DNA from: Liolophura sinensis
Lineage: Eukaryota > Mollusca > Polyplacophora > Chitonida > Chitonidae
NCBI RefSeq assembly: GCF_032854445.1
Contig: NC_088303.1
Span: forward strand, 22,917,265 to 22,981,264
Direction of reading: 5' to 3'
Length of the DNA stretch: 64,000 nt
Positions 28,301 to 40,300 of this stretch are shown piece by piece (positions within the stretch are counted from its first letter, which is position 1; each line of letters opens with the position of its first letter). The notes beneath the pieces are model-generated. The model had not been told where the DNA came from. It saw nothing but the letters and a program-made list of their open reading frames with translations, and ran no database searches. Position numbers and translations under genes: made by a program.

Positions 28301-31300
28301 ATTTGTTGGTCAGTTAAAGTGTAATTGTGGCTATAAAAGAATAGTCCTAGTCCAGCAGTTTGTTGGTCAGTGGAAGTGTAACTGTGGCTATGAAAGAGTA
28401 GTTCTTGTCCAGCAGTTTGTTGGTCAGCTGAAGTGTAACTGTGGCTATGAAAGAGTAGTTCTTGTCCAGCAGTTTGTTGGTCAGCTGAAGTGTAACTGTG
28501 GCTATGAAAGAGTAGTTCTTGTCCAGCAGTTTGTTGGTCAGCTGAAGTGTAACTGTGGCTATGAAAGAGTAGTCCTAGTCCAGCAGTTTGTTGGTCAGCT
28601 GAAGTGTAACTGTGGCTATGAAAGAGTAGTTCTTGTACAGCAGTTTGTTGGTCAGCTGAAGTGTAACTGTGGCTATGAAAGAGTAGTTCTTGTCCAGCAG
28701 TTTGTTGGTCAGCTGAAGTGTAACTGTGGCTATGAAAGAGTAGTTCTTGTCCAGCAGTTTGTTGGTCAGCTGAAGTGTAACTGTGGCTATGAAAGAGTAG
28801 TTCTTATCCAGCACTTTGTTGGTCAGCTGAAGTGTAACTGTGGCTATAAAAGAGAAGTTCTTGTCAAGCAGTTTGTTGGTCAGCTGAAGTGTAACTGTGG
28901 CTATAAAGCAATAGTTCTTGTCAGCCAGTTTGTTGGTCAGCTGAAGTGTAACTGTGGCTATAAAGCAATAGTTCTTGTCAGCCAGTTTGTTGGTCAGCTG
29001 AAGTGTATTAATTAAATAATGGCTCTCAGTAATACGTGAAAACGTAATATTCAGAATTATTTTGCATTGTACCTGTATCAAGGTGGATGTCCTTGAGATT
29101 GGGTTCATTGTAAGTAAAATCTGTTTAAAGTGTGTGCTCTGTGGGAAATGTGTTAAACCCCTTCCCATCGAACAAAACAGTCCAAAGCTATTAACTTTAA
29201 AATTATGTGTGTGTGTGTGCTCATAAAACACATATGAAGTACAGTACATAAGCACTGCAATGTCACAGAAGAAAATGATGTATTCTACCGGGATTTGGAC
29301 CTGTTGGGTAGCTTACTGTCTCTTTAGCCATTCCATGGCTATAGTTGCATTTTGTATCTAACGCTGTTCAAATGTGATGCTGATCCACGGGCTATTTTGG
29401 GTGAAAAAACTAACTCAGCAGAACTACACTATACCTGTACATGTATATTCTATAAGTATAGTCGTGTTCACCAGGGATAAAACCAGTAACTCCAGGTGCT
29501 AACAGGTATTGTAGCTTATTCGTGGCAAACGTGTGGGCTGAGGCAGGACTGTTTTAATTGTGAGGAGCTGTCTGTCAACTTCAGCACATTTCACCTGCTG
29601 GTTTGATTGGAATGTTAGTGCACAGTGTGTGTGCTTGTGCTCCAAACAAAAAGGTTGAGACGGGACAACCTTGAGGCAGTCAGGCGTTTCTGTGAAGAGA
29701 AAGCATTTTTTGCACCATAAAAGTGTGCTATGTACTGATAATATGGGACCTCCAAGGGGCAAAATAGCTAAGAATAAAAAAATAAATAATGAGAAAAAAA
29801 AAAGCCAAAAAAGAAGGGGAATTCATCCTGTGATGTTTACATCAGCTTCAGTGTCAGTTCTGATAGACATACAATGCCCTGCCCATTGCCCCGTGCATAC
29901 ACAGTTAACAGTATGGGGAAAACGGACACATTCTTACGTCACAAGGGTAGGGCTGCACGTCAGCAGACTGTTTTAAAGGAACTTTGACAAAGAGTGACGT
30001 CTGCTGAAAAGAGGAAGACAAACTGCTGTATATAACAGGCAGTATTTTTTCATGGTCTGTAATAGACAAATGTAGGTGAGAAGTAAAATAATCCGCAAAA
30101 TATGTACACATACAACCTCAGTCTGATCTACCCAAATCACTTGTTTTGATGTTTTCCTTCACACCATATCTAAAGTAAGACTTTACCTAACAGTTAATTA
30201 CATGTACAGTGTACTATATTGTATTGTCACATGCATGTATGTCACCTAAATATGTACAAGGGAAAGCACACTTCATTTTGGTCTTACAAGTTGATATTTA
30301 CAGAATAATGACCATGCGTGAAAGAAAAAACACAAAAATCTCCAAAACTCAACTCCGATAGGAAATGATGATCACGATAAATGTAGCACTCAGTTTGAAC
30401 AGTGCATGTACATGTGGATTTAATGGCCGCAAAAGCAGGTACGTGTATAGTCATATCATGTGGGCCTTCGTATACCTCCGTCATCTAAACAGTGAAAGCA
30501 ATACCATGATTGCGAGTGCAAGATGATATGGTTTTGTACATGTATATGGTTTAGGTGTCTAACATGTGTTGTAAGGAAGTAATATTTATACTCTGATTTT
30601 TCAACCTGTTCAGCCATTTTTTCAACGAATAATTTCCAACATTCTGAGAGAACTATGAGGTGTACAGAAATAATTTGCACAGTTATATGAAGCTTGCATC
30701 TTTAATGATGCAAATAAATCAATTTTGGCATCATTTTCATATGCATAAATTCCACTGAAAAAACTGCTTTAGGTGTGGATAAGGTTGAAGATTTACAATA
30801 AATCTCTTAGAAATCTACTGAAGCTTTTTCCTTAAAGTAGTAAGTACTAAGTGTGTAAGTTTTTTTGCATATCAACTTTGTTGCAATTTGGGGCACTCTG
30901 AAGCTATACCTGCACAAGTGTTCATGTCACCTCACTGTGAAACACCAACTGATTGTGAGCATTACAATAGTTGGCACTTAGGTTTCCACTTCTAGTAAGG
31001 TTTTATCTCTGTGAGATGTTGTAAATACCACCCGAGGTGACATTTACGTCCTGACTGGTGTAAATCAATCACAGAACCATATATAGATCTACGTGTAAAG
31101 ATTGCAGGTCAACATTGTGAAAGTTGAATTTTTATACTGCTCCACATCTTTTGTGTAATATGTGTACAAAAGAAACAGGTTTGAATGAGATATTTGAAGA
31201 TGTTCACCTTCAAGATTGCAATATTGGAAAATTCTGTTAAAGAGTCTGATTTTTATTTTTTTTATTATAGTATGAAAGGACACACTATAAGTAAAGTATA

Positions 31301-34300
31301 CCAGTAAAAATTGTGTATCTTGTTGGTTATTGGAATTTTTCTTCATGGAGACAGCTAACACATAGCAAAAAATCAACATGACACCATGCTAAAACATAGA
31401 GTTCACAGCTCGTGAAATTTTTATTTATTTATTTATTCATTTGATTGGTGTTTTGCGCCGTACTCAAGAATATTTCACTTATACGACGGCGACTAGCATC
31501 ATGGTGGAAGGAAGCGGGCAGAGCCAGGAGGAAACACACAACCATCTGCAGGTTGCTGGCAGACCTTCCCCACGTACGGGTCATGTGTTTCCTCTAGGCT
31601 CTGCCCAGTTTCCTCCCACCATAATGCTGTCTGCTGTTGTAGAAGTGAAATATTCTTGAGTACAGCAGAAAACACCAATCAAATAAATAAAATAAATATT
31701 ACTAGTATAATGCCTGATGTGTTTTATTTCTCTCCTCAGGCAGAGATCATAGCCTTATGGTGTAAGGATATGGGGTCTGTCGTAGAGAGAGTAGTGTGTA
31801 ATGCAGGCTCCATGTCACTGGAAGGTACATGCTGGTGCAATGTAGCTAACTTAATTATAATGTGATAATGACCTGTTTATAATATCAACTAATTAGGGGT
31901 CAGGCTGACCTGTACAGATGTTAATACCTTGATGATGATGTGTTCCAAAAAAGTGTTAAATGTAATTTAATGGTACACACATGTGTCTGAGTGAAACTAT
32001 GTGGAAAATTAAAGCAGACAGAACAAGTTAAGGTTATAAATCAAGTGTTAGTTGGCATTTAATTTTATGTTTGACAATCTTAGCATGCATTCCTTTCTGT
32101 CGATTGATGTGACTGCATGCAGTGATCACGTGTATGCTAAGATTTAATTGTGGCCTGTCCCTTGATATCGTCATTATGCGCAGGTAATTAGCAATATCAG
32201 GTGACAAACACTGCAGAGAATTGACGATAGATACCACTGAGTGCTATTGGACACAATGTGTGAACAGTGTTTTCATTTTATATTGTTTTATATTATACAT
32301 GTCTGTACATGTCTGTATCTGTTGCTCTTCATCACTGCGTACATGTGGGGAAAAAAATTTATAAATTTATTTTTATTGGTTGTTACTGTTAATTTGTTTA
32401 TTTATTTATTTATTTATATGATTTGTAATTTACACCGTGCTCAAGAATATTTCACTTCTACAAGAGCAGCTAGCATTATGGTCAGAAGAAAGTGGGCAGA
32501 GCTTGGGGAAAACCCACGACCATTCACAAGCTGCTGGTAGACCTTCCCACACCTTCCCACATGTGGCCGGAGAGGAAACTAACATGAGCTGGACATGAAC
32601 TCACAGCGACTGCATTGATGAGCTGCTCCTGGATCATTGTGCTGTGCTGGTCTGTTAATTTTGTAGGCAGTAATGCAGTCACTGGGAGTATTGATTTGTA
32701 CTCACCTACATGTACCTGCTCACGTGTACTTTCTCATCCTATACATACAGTTCAGTTAGCCCAAGGCCTCTCAGTAATATGTGTACACGTGCATGTATCT
32801 GTTCACGTGTACTGTCTCATCCTATACATACAGTTCAGTGAGCCCAAGGCCTCTCAGTAATATGTGTACACATGCATGTACCTGCTCACATGTACTTTCT
32901 CATCCTATACATACAGTTCAGTGAGCCCAAGGCCTCTCAGTAATATGTGTACACATGCATGTACCTGCTCACATGTACTTTCTCATCCTATATGTACAGT
33001 TCAGTGAGCCCAAGGCCTCTCAGTAATATGTGTACACATGCATGTACCTGCTCACATGTACTTTCTCATCCTATACGTACAGTTCAGTGAGCCCAAGGCC
33101 TCTCAGTAATATGTGTACACATGCATGTACCTGCTCACATGTACTTTCTCATCCTATGCATACAGTTCAGTGAGCCCAAGGTCTCTCAGTAATATGTGTA
33201 CATGTACATGTACCTGTTCACGTGTACTTTCTCATCCTATACATACAGTTCAGTGAGCCCAAGGTCTCTCAGTAATACGTGTACACGTACATGTACCTGT
33301 TCACGTGTGCTTTCTCATCCTATACGTACAGTTCAGTGAGCCCAAGGCCTCTCAGTAATATGTGTACACATGCATGTACCTGCTCACATGTACTTTCTCA
33401 TCCTATGCATACAGTTCAGTGAGCCCAAGGTCTCTCAGTAATATGTGTACATGTACATGTACCTGTTCACATGTACTGTCTCATCCTATACATGCAGTTC
33501 AGTGAGCCCAAGGTCTCTCAGTAATACGTGTACACGTACATGTACCTGTTCACATGTACTTTCTCATCCTATACGTACAGTTCAGTGAGCCCAAGGTCTC
33601 TCAGTAACATGTGTACACGTACATGTACCTGTTCACATGTACTGTCTCATCGTATACGTACAGTTCAGTGAGCCCAAGGTCTCTCAGTAATATGTGTACA
33701 CGTACATGTACCTGCTCACATGTACTGTCTCATCGTATGCGTACACTTCAGTGAGCCCAAGGTCTCTCAGTAACATGTGTACACGTACATGTACCTGTTC
33801 ACATGTACTTTCTCATCCTATACATACAGTTCAGTGAGCCCAAGGTCTCTCAGTAATATGTGTACACATACATGTACCTGCTCACGTGTACTTTCTCATC
33901 CTATACGTACAGTTCAGTGAGCCCAAGGTCTCTCAGTAATACGTGTACACGTACATGTACCTGTTCACGTGTACTGTCTCATCGTATGTGTACAGTTCAG
34001 TGAGACCAAGGTCTCTCAGTAATACGTGTACATGTACCTGCTCACATGTACTGTCTCATCCTATACATACAGTTCAGTGTGCCCAAGGTCTCTCAGTAAC
34101 ATGTGTACACGTACATGTACCTGTTCACGTGTACTGTCTCATCGTATGTGTACAGTTCAGTGAGACCAAGGTCTCTCAGTAATACGTGTACACGTACATG
34201 TACCTGCTCACATGTACTTTCTCATCCTATACATACAGTTCAGTGAACCCAAGGTCTCTCAGTAATACGTCTACATGTACATATACCTGTTCACATGTAC

Positions 34301-37300
34301 TGTCTCATCGTATGTGTACAGTTCAGTGAGACCAAGGTCTCTCAGTAATACGTGTACACGTACATGTACCTGCTCACATGTACTGTCTCATCCTTTACAT
34401 ACAGCTCAGTGTGCCCAAGGTCTCTCAGTAACATGTGTACACGTACATATACCTGTTCACATGTACTTTCTCATCCTATACGTACAGTTCAGTGAGCCTA
34501 AGGCCTCTCAGTAACATGTGTACACGTACATGTACCTGCTCACATGTACTTTCTCATCCTATACATACAGTTCAGTGTGCCCAAGGTCTCTCAGTAATAC
34601 ATGTACACATACATGTACCTGTTCACATGTACTTTCTCATCCTATACATACAGTTCAGTGAGCCCAAGGTCTCTCAGTAATACGTGTACACGTACATGTA
34701 CCTGCTCACATGTACTGTCTCATCGTATACGTACAGTTCAGTGAGCCCAAGGTCTCTCAGTAACGTGTACATGTACATGTACCTGTTCACATGTACTTTC
34801 TCATCCTATACATACAGTTCAGTGAGCCCAAGGCCTCTCAGTAATATGTGTACACATGCATGTACCTGCTCACATGTACTGTCTCATCGTATACATACAG
34901 TTCAGTGAGTCCAAGGTCTCTCAGTAACATGTGTACACGTATATGTACCTGTTCACGTGTACTTTCTCATCCTATACGTACAGTTCAGTGAGCCCAAGGC
35001 CTCTCAGTAATACGTGTACACGTACATGTACCTGTTCACATGTACTGTCTCATCCTATACATACGGTTCAGTGAGCCCAAGGCCTCTCAGTAATATGTGT
35101 ACACATGCATGTACCTGCTCACATGTACTGTCTCATCGTATACATACAGTTCAGTGAGTCCAAGGTCTCTCAGTAACATGTGTACACGTATATGTACCTG
35201 TTCACGTGTACTTTCTCATCCTATACGTACAGTTCAGTGAGCCCAAGGTCTCTCAGTAATACGTGTACACGTACATGTACCTGTTCACATGTACTGTCTC
35301 ATCCTATACATACAGTTCAGTGTGCCCAAGGTCTCTCAGTAATACGTGTACACGTACATGCACCTGCTCACATGTACTGTCTCATCGTATGTGTACAGTT
35401 CAGTGAGCCCAAGGCCTCTCAGTAATACGTGTACACGTACATGTACCTGTTCACATGTACTGTCTCATCCTATACATACAGTTCAGTTAGCCCAAGGTCT
35501 CTCAGTAACATGTGTACACGTACATGTACCTGTTCACATGTACTTTCTCATCCTATACGTACAGTTCAGTGAGCCCAAGGTCTCTCAGTAATACATGTAC
35601 ACGTACATGTACCTGCTCACATGTACTTTCTCATCCTATACATACAGTTCAGTGAGCCCAAGGCCTCTCAGTAATATGTGTACACATGCATGTACCTGCT
35701 CACATGTACTTTCTCATCCTATACATACAGTTCAGTGAGCCCAAGGCCTCTCAGTAATATGTGTACACATGCATGTACCTGCTCACATGTACTGTCTCAT
35801 CGTATACATACAGTTCAGTGAGTCCAAGGTCTCTCAGTAACATGTGTACACGTATATGTACCTGTTCACGTGTACTTTCTCATCCTATACGTACAGTTCA
35901 GTGAGCCCAAGGCCTCTCAGTAATACGTGTACACGTACATGTACCTGTTCACATGTACTGTCTCATCCTATACATACAGTTCAGTGAGCCCAAGGCCTCT
36001 CAGTAATATGTGTACACGTACATGTACCTGTTCACATGTACTGTCTCATCCTATACATACAGTTCAGTGAGCCCAAGGTCTCTCAGTAACATGTGTACAC
36101 GTACATGTACCTGTTCACGTGTGCTTTCTCATCCTATACGTACAGTTCAGTGAACCCAAGGTCTCTCAGTAATACGTGTACACATGCATATACCTGCTCA
36201 CATGTACTGTCTCATCGTATGTGTACAGTTCAGTGAGACCAAGGTCTCCCAGTAATATGTGTACATGTACATGTATGAAGTTACTAATGTACTGTGGCTG
36301 TATAAGAACAAATTTTGCATAAATTGTTTAATTTTCTGTAGCCATATAATATTGCCAGAAATAAATGTACTGTGTATTTCTTTAATAACATGCACACATA
36401 CACAAGTATATATTAAATATGCATACACTTTATGAAATATGAAATCTGTATGTTAATTGCTGCTAACATTTGTGCCAGCATTACAGCTCAGTTTGTGACT
36501 CTCTCTTTGATAGTCAGATGTGCCCTGATAGATGACAATACAATACAGTATAACTCACTACCATTACACATTTAAGTGCAGTATAAAATTTGACATCATA
36601 TAAAATTTGACATCATATACATTCTGGTCAAGTTGTGACCAATCAAATCTCCTCAAGATGTTTCTGAAGGACATAGTTTTAGCGTAGATGTTGCATGAGT
36701 AAAACTGGAGCCTGATTAAAATGGTGTTAGAAATGTATTATGAAAGACATACGGGTCAGTTAATTTCTTTACACTGATCATGCTGATAGGTGATTTATTG
36801 TAGTTTTAAAACCTGGCACAGGTGAGATTTGAACGACATACAGGTCAATTAATTTCTTTACACTGATCATGCTGATAGGTGATTTATTGTAGTTTTAAAA
36901 CCTGGCACAGGTGAGATTTGAGCAAACTTACACTCAGTGGCTTAAAACACTAAGCAAGCACTTTATTGATGTACATTCTGACAGTAGGATCAGGTTTCCA
37001 AAGTGTCAGTAGTATACTGTATATGATACTCATTTAACCTCCATCAGTTGCTGCAGGTATCTGTATGAGAGGTATAAATAGCGCTGCGCTCCTCTGAAGG
37101 TGACTGTGCCCCACCCTCCTCTCCTTTGGGCGGCCAGCCCAGACGGCTCTGATGTAATACTAAGGTTGCAGGAACAAAGATACGGCTGTGCGCCGGTCGA
37201 TCATGGCCTGTATTCAGATAGGATCTCCATTATCACGAATGTGTCATACTTGTCAGTCATCAATGCTAGCATGATTGATAACCATCCACATTAACATGTA

Positions 37301-40300
37301 CATACACGCAGTTGCCATGGCAACCCCTTGATGAACAGATACATTGCTGGGTGTGCACAGGGCATCGTTTTCTATCGATACATTACAATTACATTAGAGA
37401 CCTGTTCAGAAATGCTTTTGGTGTCACTGCCGTAGTCACGCATGGCTAATTTGACTCTTACACAGCATAAGGTTTAGCAAATTGTGAAAAATACATTGAA
37501 ACTATCCATAAATATTTATCATATATTATGAAAGGAATGCCTTTGGTATTACTAATGTCAGCATATGTTAATATGATTGGTTTTATTTCTGGATGTCAAA
37601 TCCGGTTTTGCACCTATCAATATTATATATTTGACCTGCAGCATGGCCTCTGATTGACTGTTAAATAATTCTTCTGTTATGCGGATAGGTGACACAGTAG
37701 AAACTGAGAAGGCACTCTAAACGCAAGCTACTTGTGAAAATGTCACCACTAATGCAAGGTTTACTTTCATTTAATAAACACTTTAAATTTTACATTCTTG
37801 TAAAAATTTATTAGAAAACTGTGACAGTACACGTACATTGGATGCAGAAATACAGATAGTTTGGCATCCTGATACCGTGATCAGGTATGCCAAACTTTGT
37901 GTAGCTAGTATGTGTATTTTCTCAAACTTTTCTTCTGTGATTATTAAGGAACATTGGTTAGGTTAAATCATACCTGTAAGAAAACATTTCAAAGAATCAA
38001 CGGCATTTTACTCATACTTCTTATTATAATTGTCTTCTGTGAGATAAAGATGTTTAATATGATGGTTTAATTGGGTTCAGAATGAAATCCGACAAAACCA
38101 AGAGATGAAGTTGAAGAAGTTACAGGAGGCTGGTGACCCAGCCAAGATGGAAGCTCTACGTAAAATGTTCCTGCAGCAAGCCAAGAAGTACTTCGGAGTT
38201 CCCTATGCAAGAAAATATTGGGGACCTGAAGGTTTGTTTGAATCTTCCTTTGTTGTGTTTTTTTCTTTCTTAATTTCATTGCAGTTGCCCTTTTCATTTA
38301 TTTATTTATTTATTTATTTATTTATTTCATTGTTGTGTAACACCATACTCAACAATTTTTCACTTATACAATGGGTATTTTTATTATAGGAGAAACCTGA
38401 GTGACCAGCATAAACCATCATCTTTTGGCAAATGAATGACGGAGCTTTTCCAGCACAATTGCAATGTGCTGCCTTGCATGCAGTACAATTGGAAGACAAG
38501 TGGTGTTATACTAATAATTATAGACTGCGTAAATGGTCACTCAGGCATAGTTACAATGGGTATTATGATCACTTTATGTTGTCACCAAGGCCCAAGTTTA
38601 GTGAGAGCAGGGAAATCTTCAAATTCTCTGTCCAAGGCCGGGATTGAACCCACACATCATGTCTCCTACATGTAGCGATTGAAAGACAGGCGTCTTAACA
38701 TAGTTTCTAATTGTATGTTTGGCAATGATGCAGAAACTATGTTCCTTAATTCTTCAAGCTTTTCAACCACCACTGTGACCAATATTTTGAAACATTCTGA
38801 GAGAACTATGGGGGTAGAGAAATAATTTGCATAATTTGATCTATGAAGCTAGCGTCTTTTGTCCCACCAAAACATAGTTTAACATCATTTTCATAATAAT
38901 GATATGCATAACTTTCTCTCAGAAAAAGTGCTTTGCCAGCAATGGACTACACAGATTCATTAATGCTCACTTCTATAAGGCTTGGCTTGAAACATACAAG
39001 TGTAAAAAAGTGACTGAATTGCCTATGCAGGAGATGTTTTGTGACTGTGATTGAGTGGTGTGTTTGTAGATCCGGAGTATGAGTCTCCGCTGTTCCTGGA
39101 CTGTTGTGGTTTGGTACGCCAGGTCATGAGGGACTTGGCTGAGGACTTTGGTTTCCAGATTGGTTCCTGGAACCAGGCTTACATGTACGATACTCTACCC
39201 ATGGTTCTGACAGAGCAACAGATGAAGCCAGGCGACCTCGTCTTCATATCAGCTACCTACTTTAACCCCAAAGGTAAGAGACCAATTTTAAAGCACTTTG
39301 TCAGTATGTTTTCTGATAAATGAAGGTGTGTCAGGTGTGTTAGGTGATGTGGTTTTGGGTCAAGAGATTAATTGGTCCTGTAGCCTATCTGTTGAAGGTC
39401 AGTGGTTTACCATGGTTTTAAATGAGCTGTCATTACAAACACCAGTCATATGTAAACACAGAATTTTGGGCTGAAATATGTTACCAAGTTGCTCAGGGTA
39501 GCTCCATGCATTTTGGTCGATTCTGAGTAGAAGTTTCATTCCTTTATACACAGCCTCATGTTTCCATACCATGTTAAATGTATCTTTGCATCAGTTAAAT
39601 GCAAGCTGAATATTATGAACACAGGGTAAATTAGTCATTTGTATGTAAACAGGCTTTTACAGATCTGTGCAAAAAAAACATTAAAAATTTAGCTGTTTTT
39701 TTTTTTTAGCAAAGCGGCAGCGTCATGATATGGTTCATGTTGAAATTTGGCTGGGTGACGGTCCCAAAACCATTGGTGCTCGTTGGCAGAAGGGAAAGGT
39801 TCAAATCTTCCCACACTATGCCTTTGAAGCCAAAAGCTACCATTCTCCAACCTACCATTTCCGGTCCATAGACACATGGCTGAGGGGGATATGTCATAGG
39901 TAACAGAAAAAATCATTGTTTAGTTAATACCATCAAGCTAGAAAATCACATATAACTTGTGAAAAAAAAGCTGATTAAAATATTATTGTTTGAAAACAGT
40001 TTGAAAGAAGGCCTATGGCTTCCTCTCCGTTTGTATGTGGGAAGGCCTGTCAGCAACTGGTGAATTGTCATGGAGTTGGCCCAGTTTCCTCCAACCAGTC
40101 CTGGTTGCTGTTGCACAAGTGATATATTCTTTAACACCAGTTAAATAAAGGAATGAACAAATATATGGAATATACTTTTTGGTGTGGCCTTCTGTCAGGG
40201 TTTTAAAGTACAAAGTTACATATTGATCCCCGCAGTTCAAATACTGTATTTAGTCTAAAATGTAGTCCAACAAATTGCCTCTTTAGAGCAAAATAAAGAT

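Larger units (their letters stand above)
234..38080 (+). other. Intron 1, about 37.8 kb, phase 0
   Basis: Begins gtaagc and ends ttgggttcag. It contains the mir-8 hairpin, seven tandem arrays, several SINEs and small inverted-repeat elements, a few exon-like segments and a 200-base gap. Such a long first intron with embedded regulatory content contrasts with the short introns (about 400-1200 bases) in the catalytic half of the gene. Confidence 0.7.

Noticed and set aside
28575-29255. 226-codon minus frame
   Set aside because: Product of the 57-base repeat.
29671-29976. Lysine-rich plus frame
   Set aside because: Caused by an A-rich tract; no other support.
32615-35591. Repeated frames of about 80 codons
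   Set aside because: Length equals three 83-base units; frame closes when the period returns to phase.
24610-36275. CRISPR-like regular repeats
   Set aside because: Units are contiguous without unique spacers and the DNA is clearly animal.
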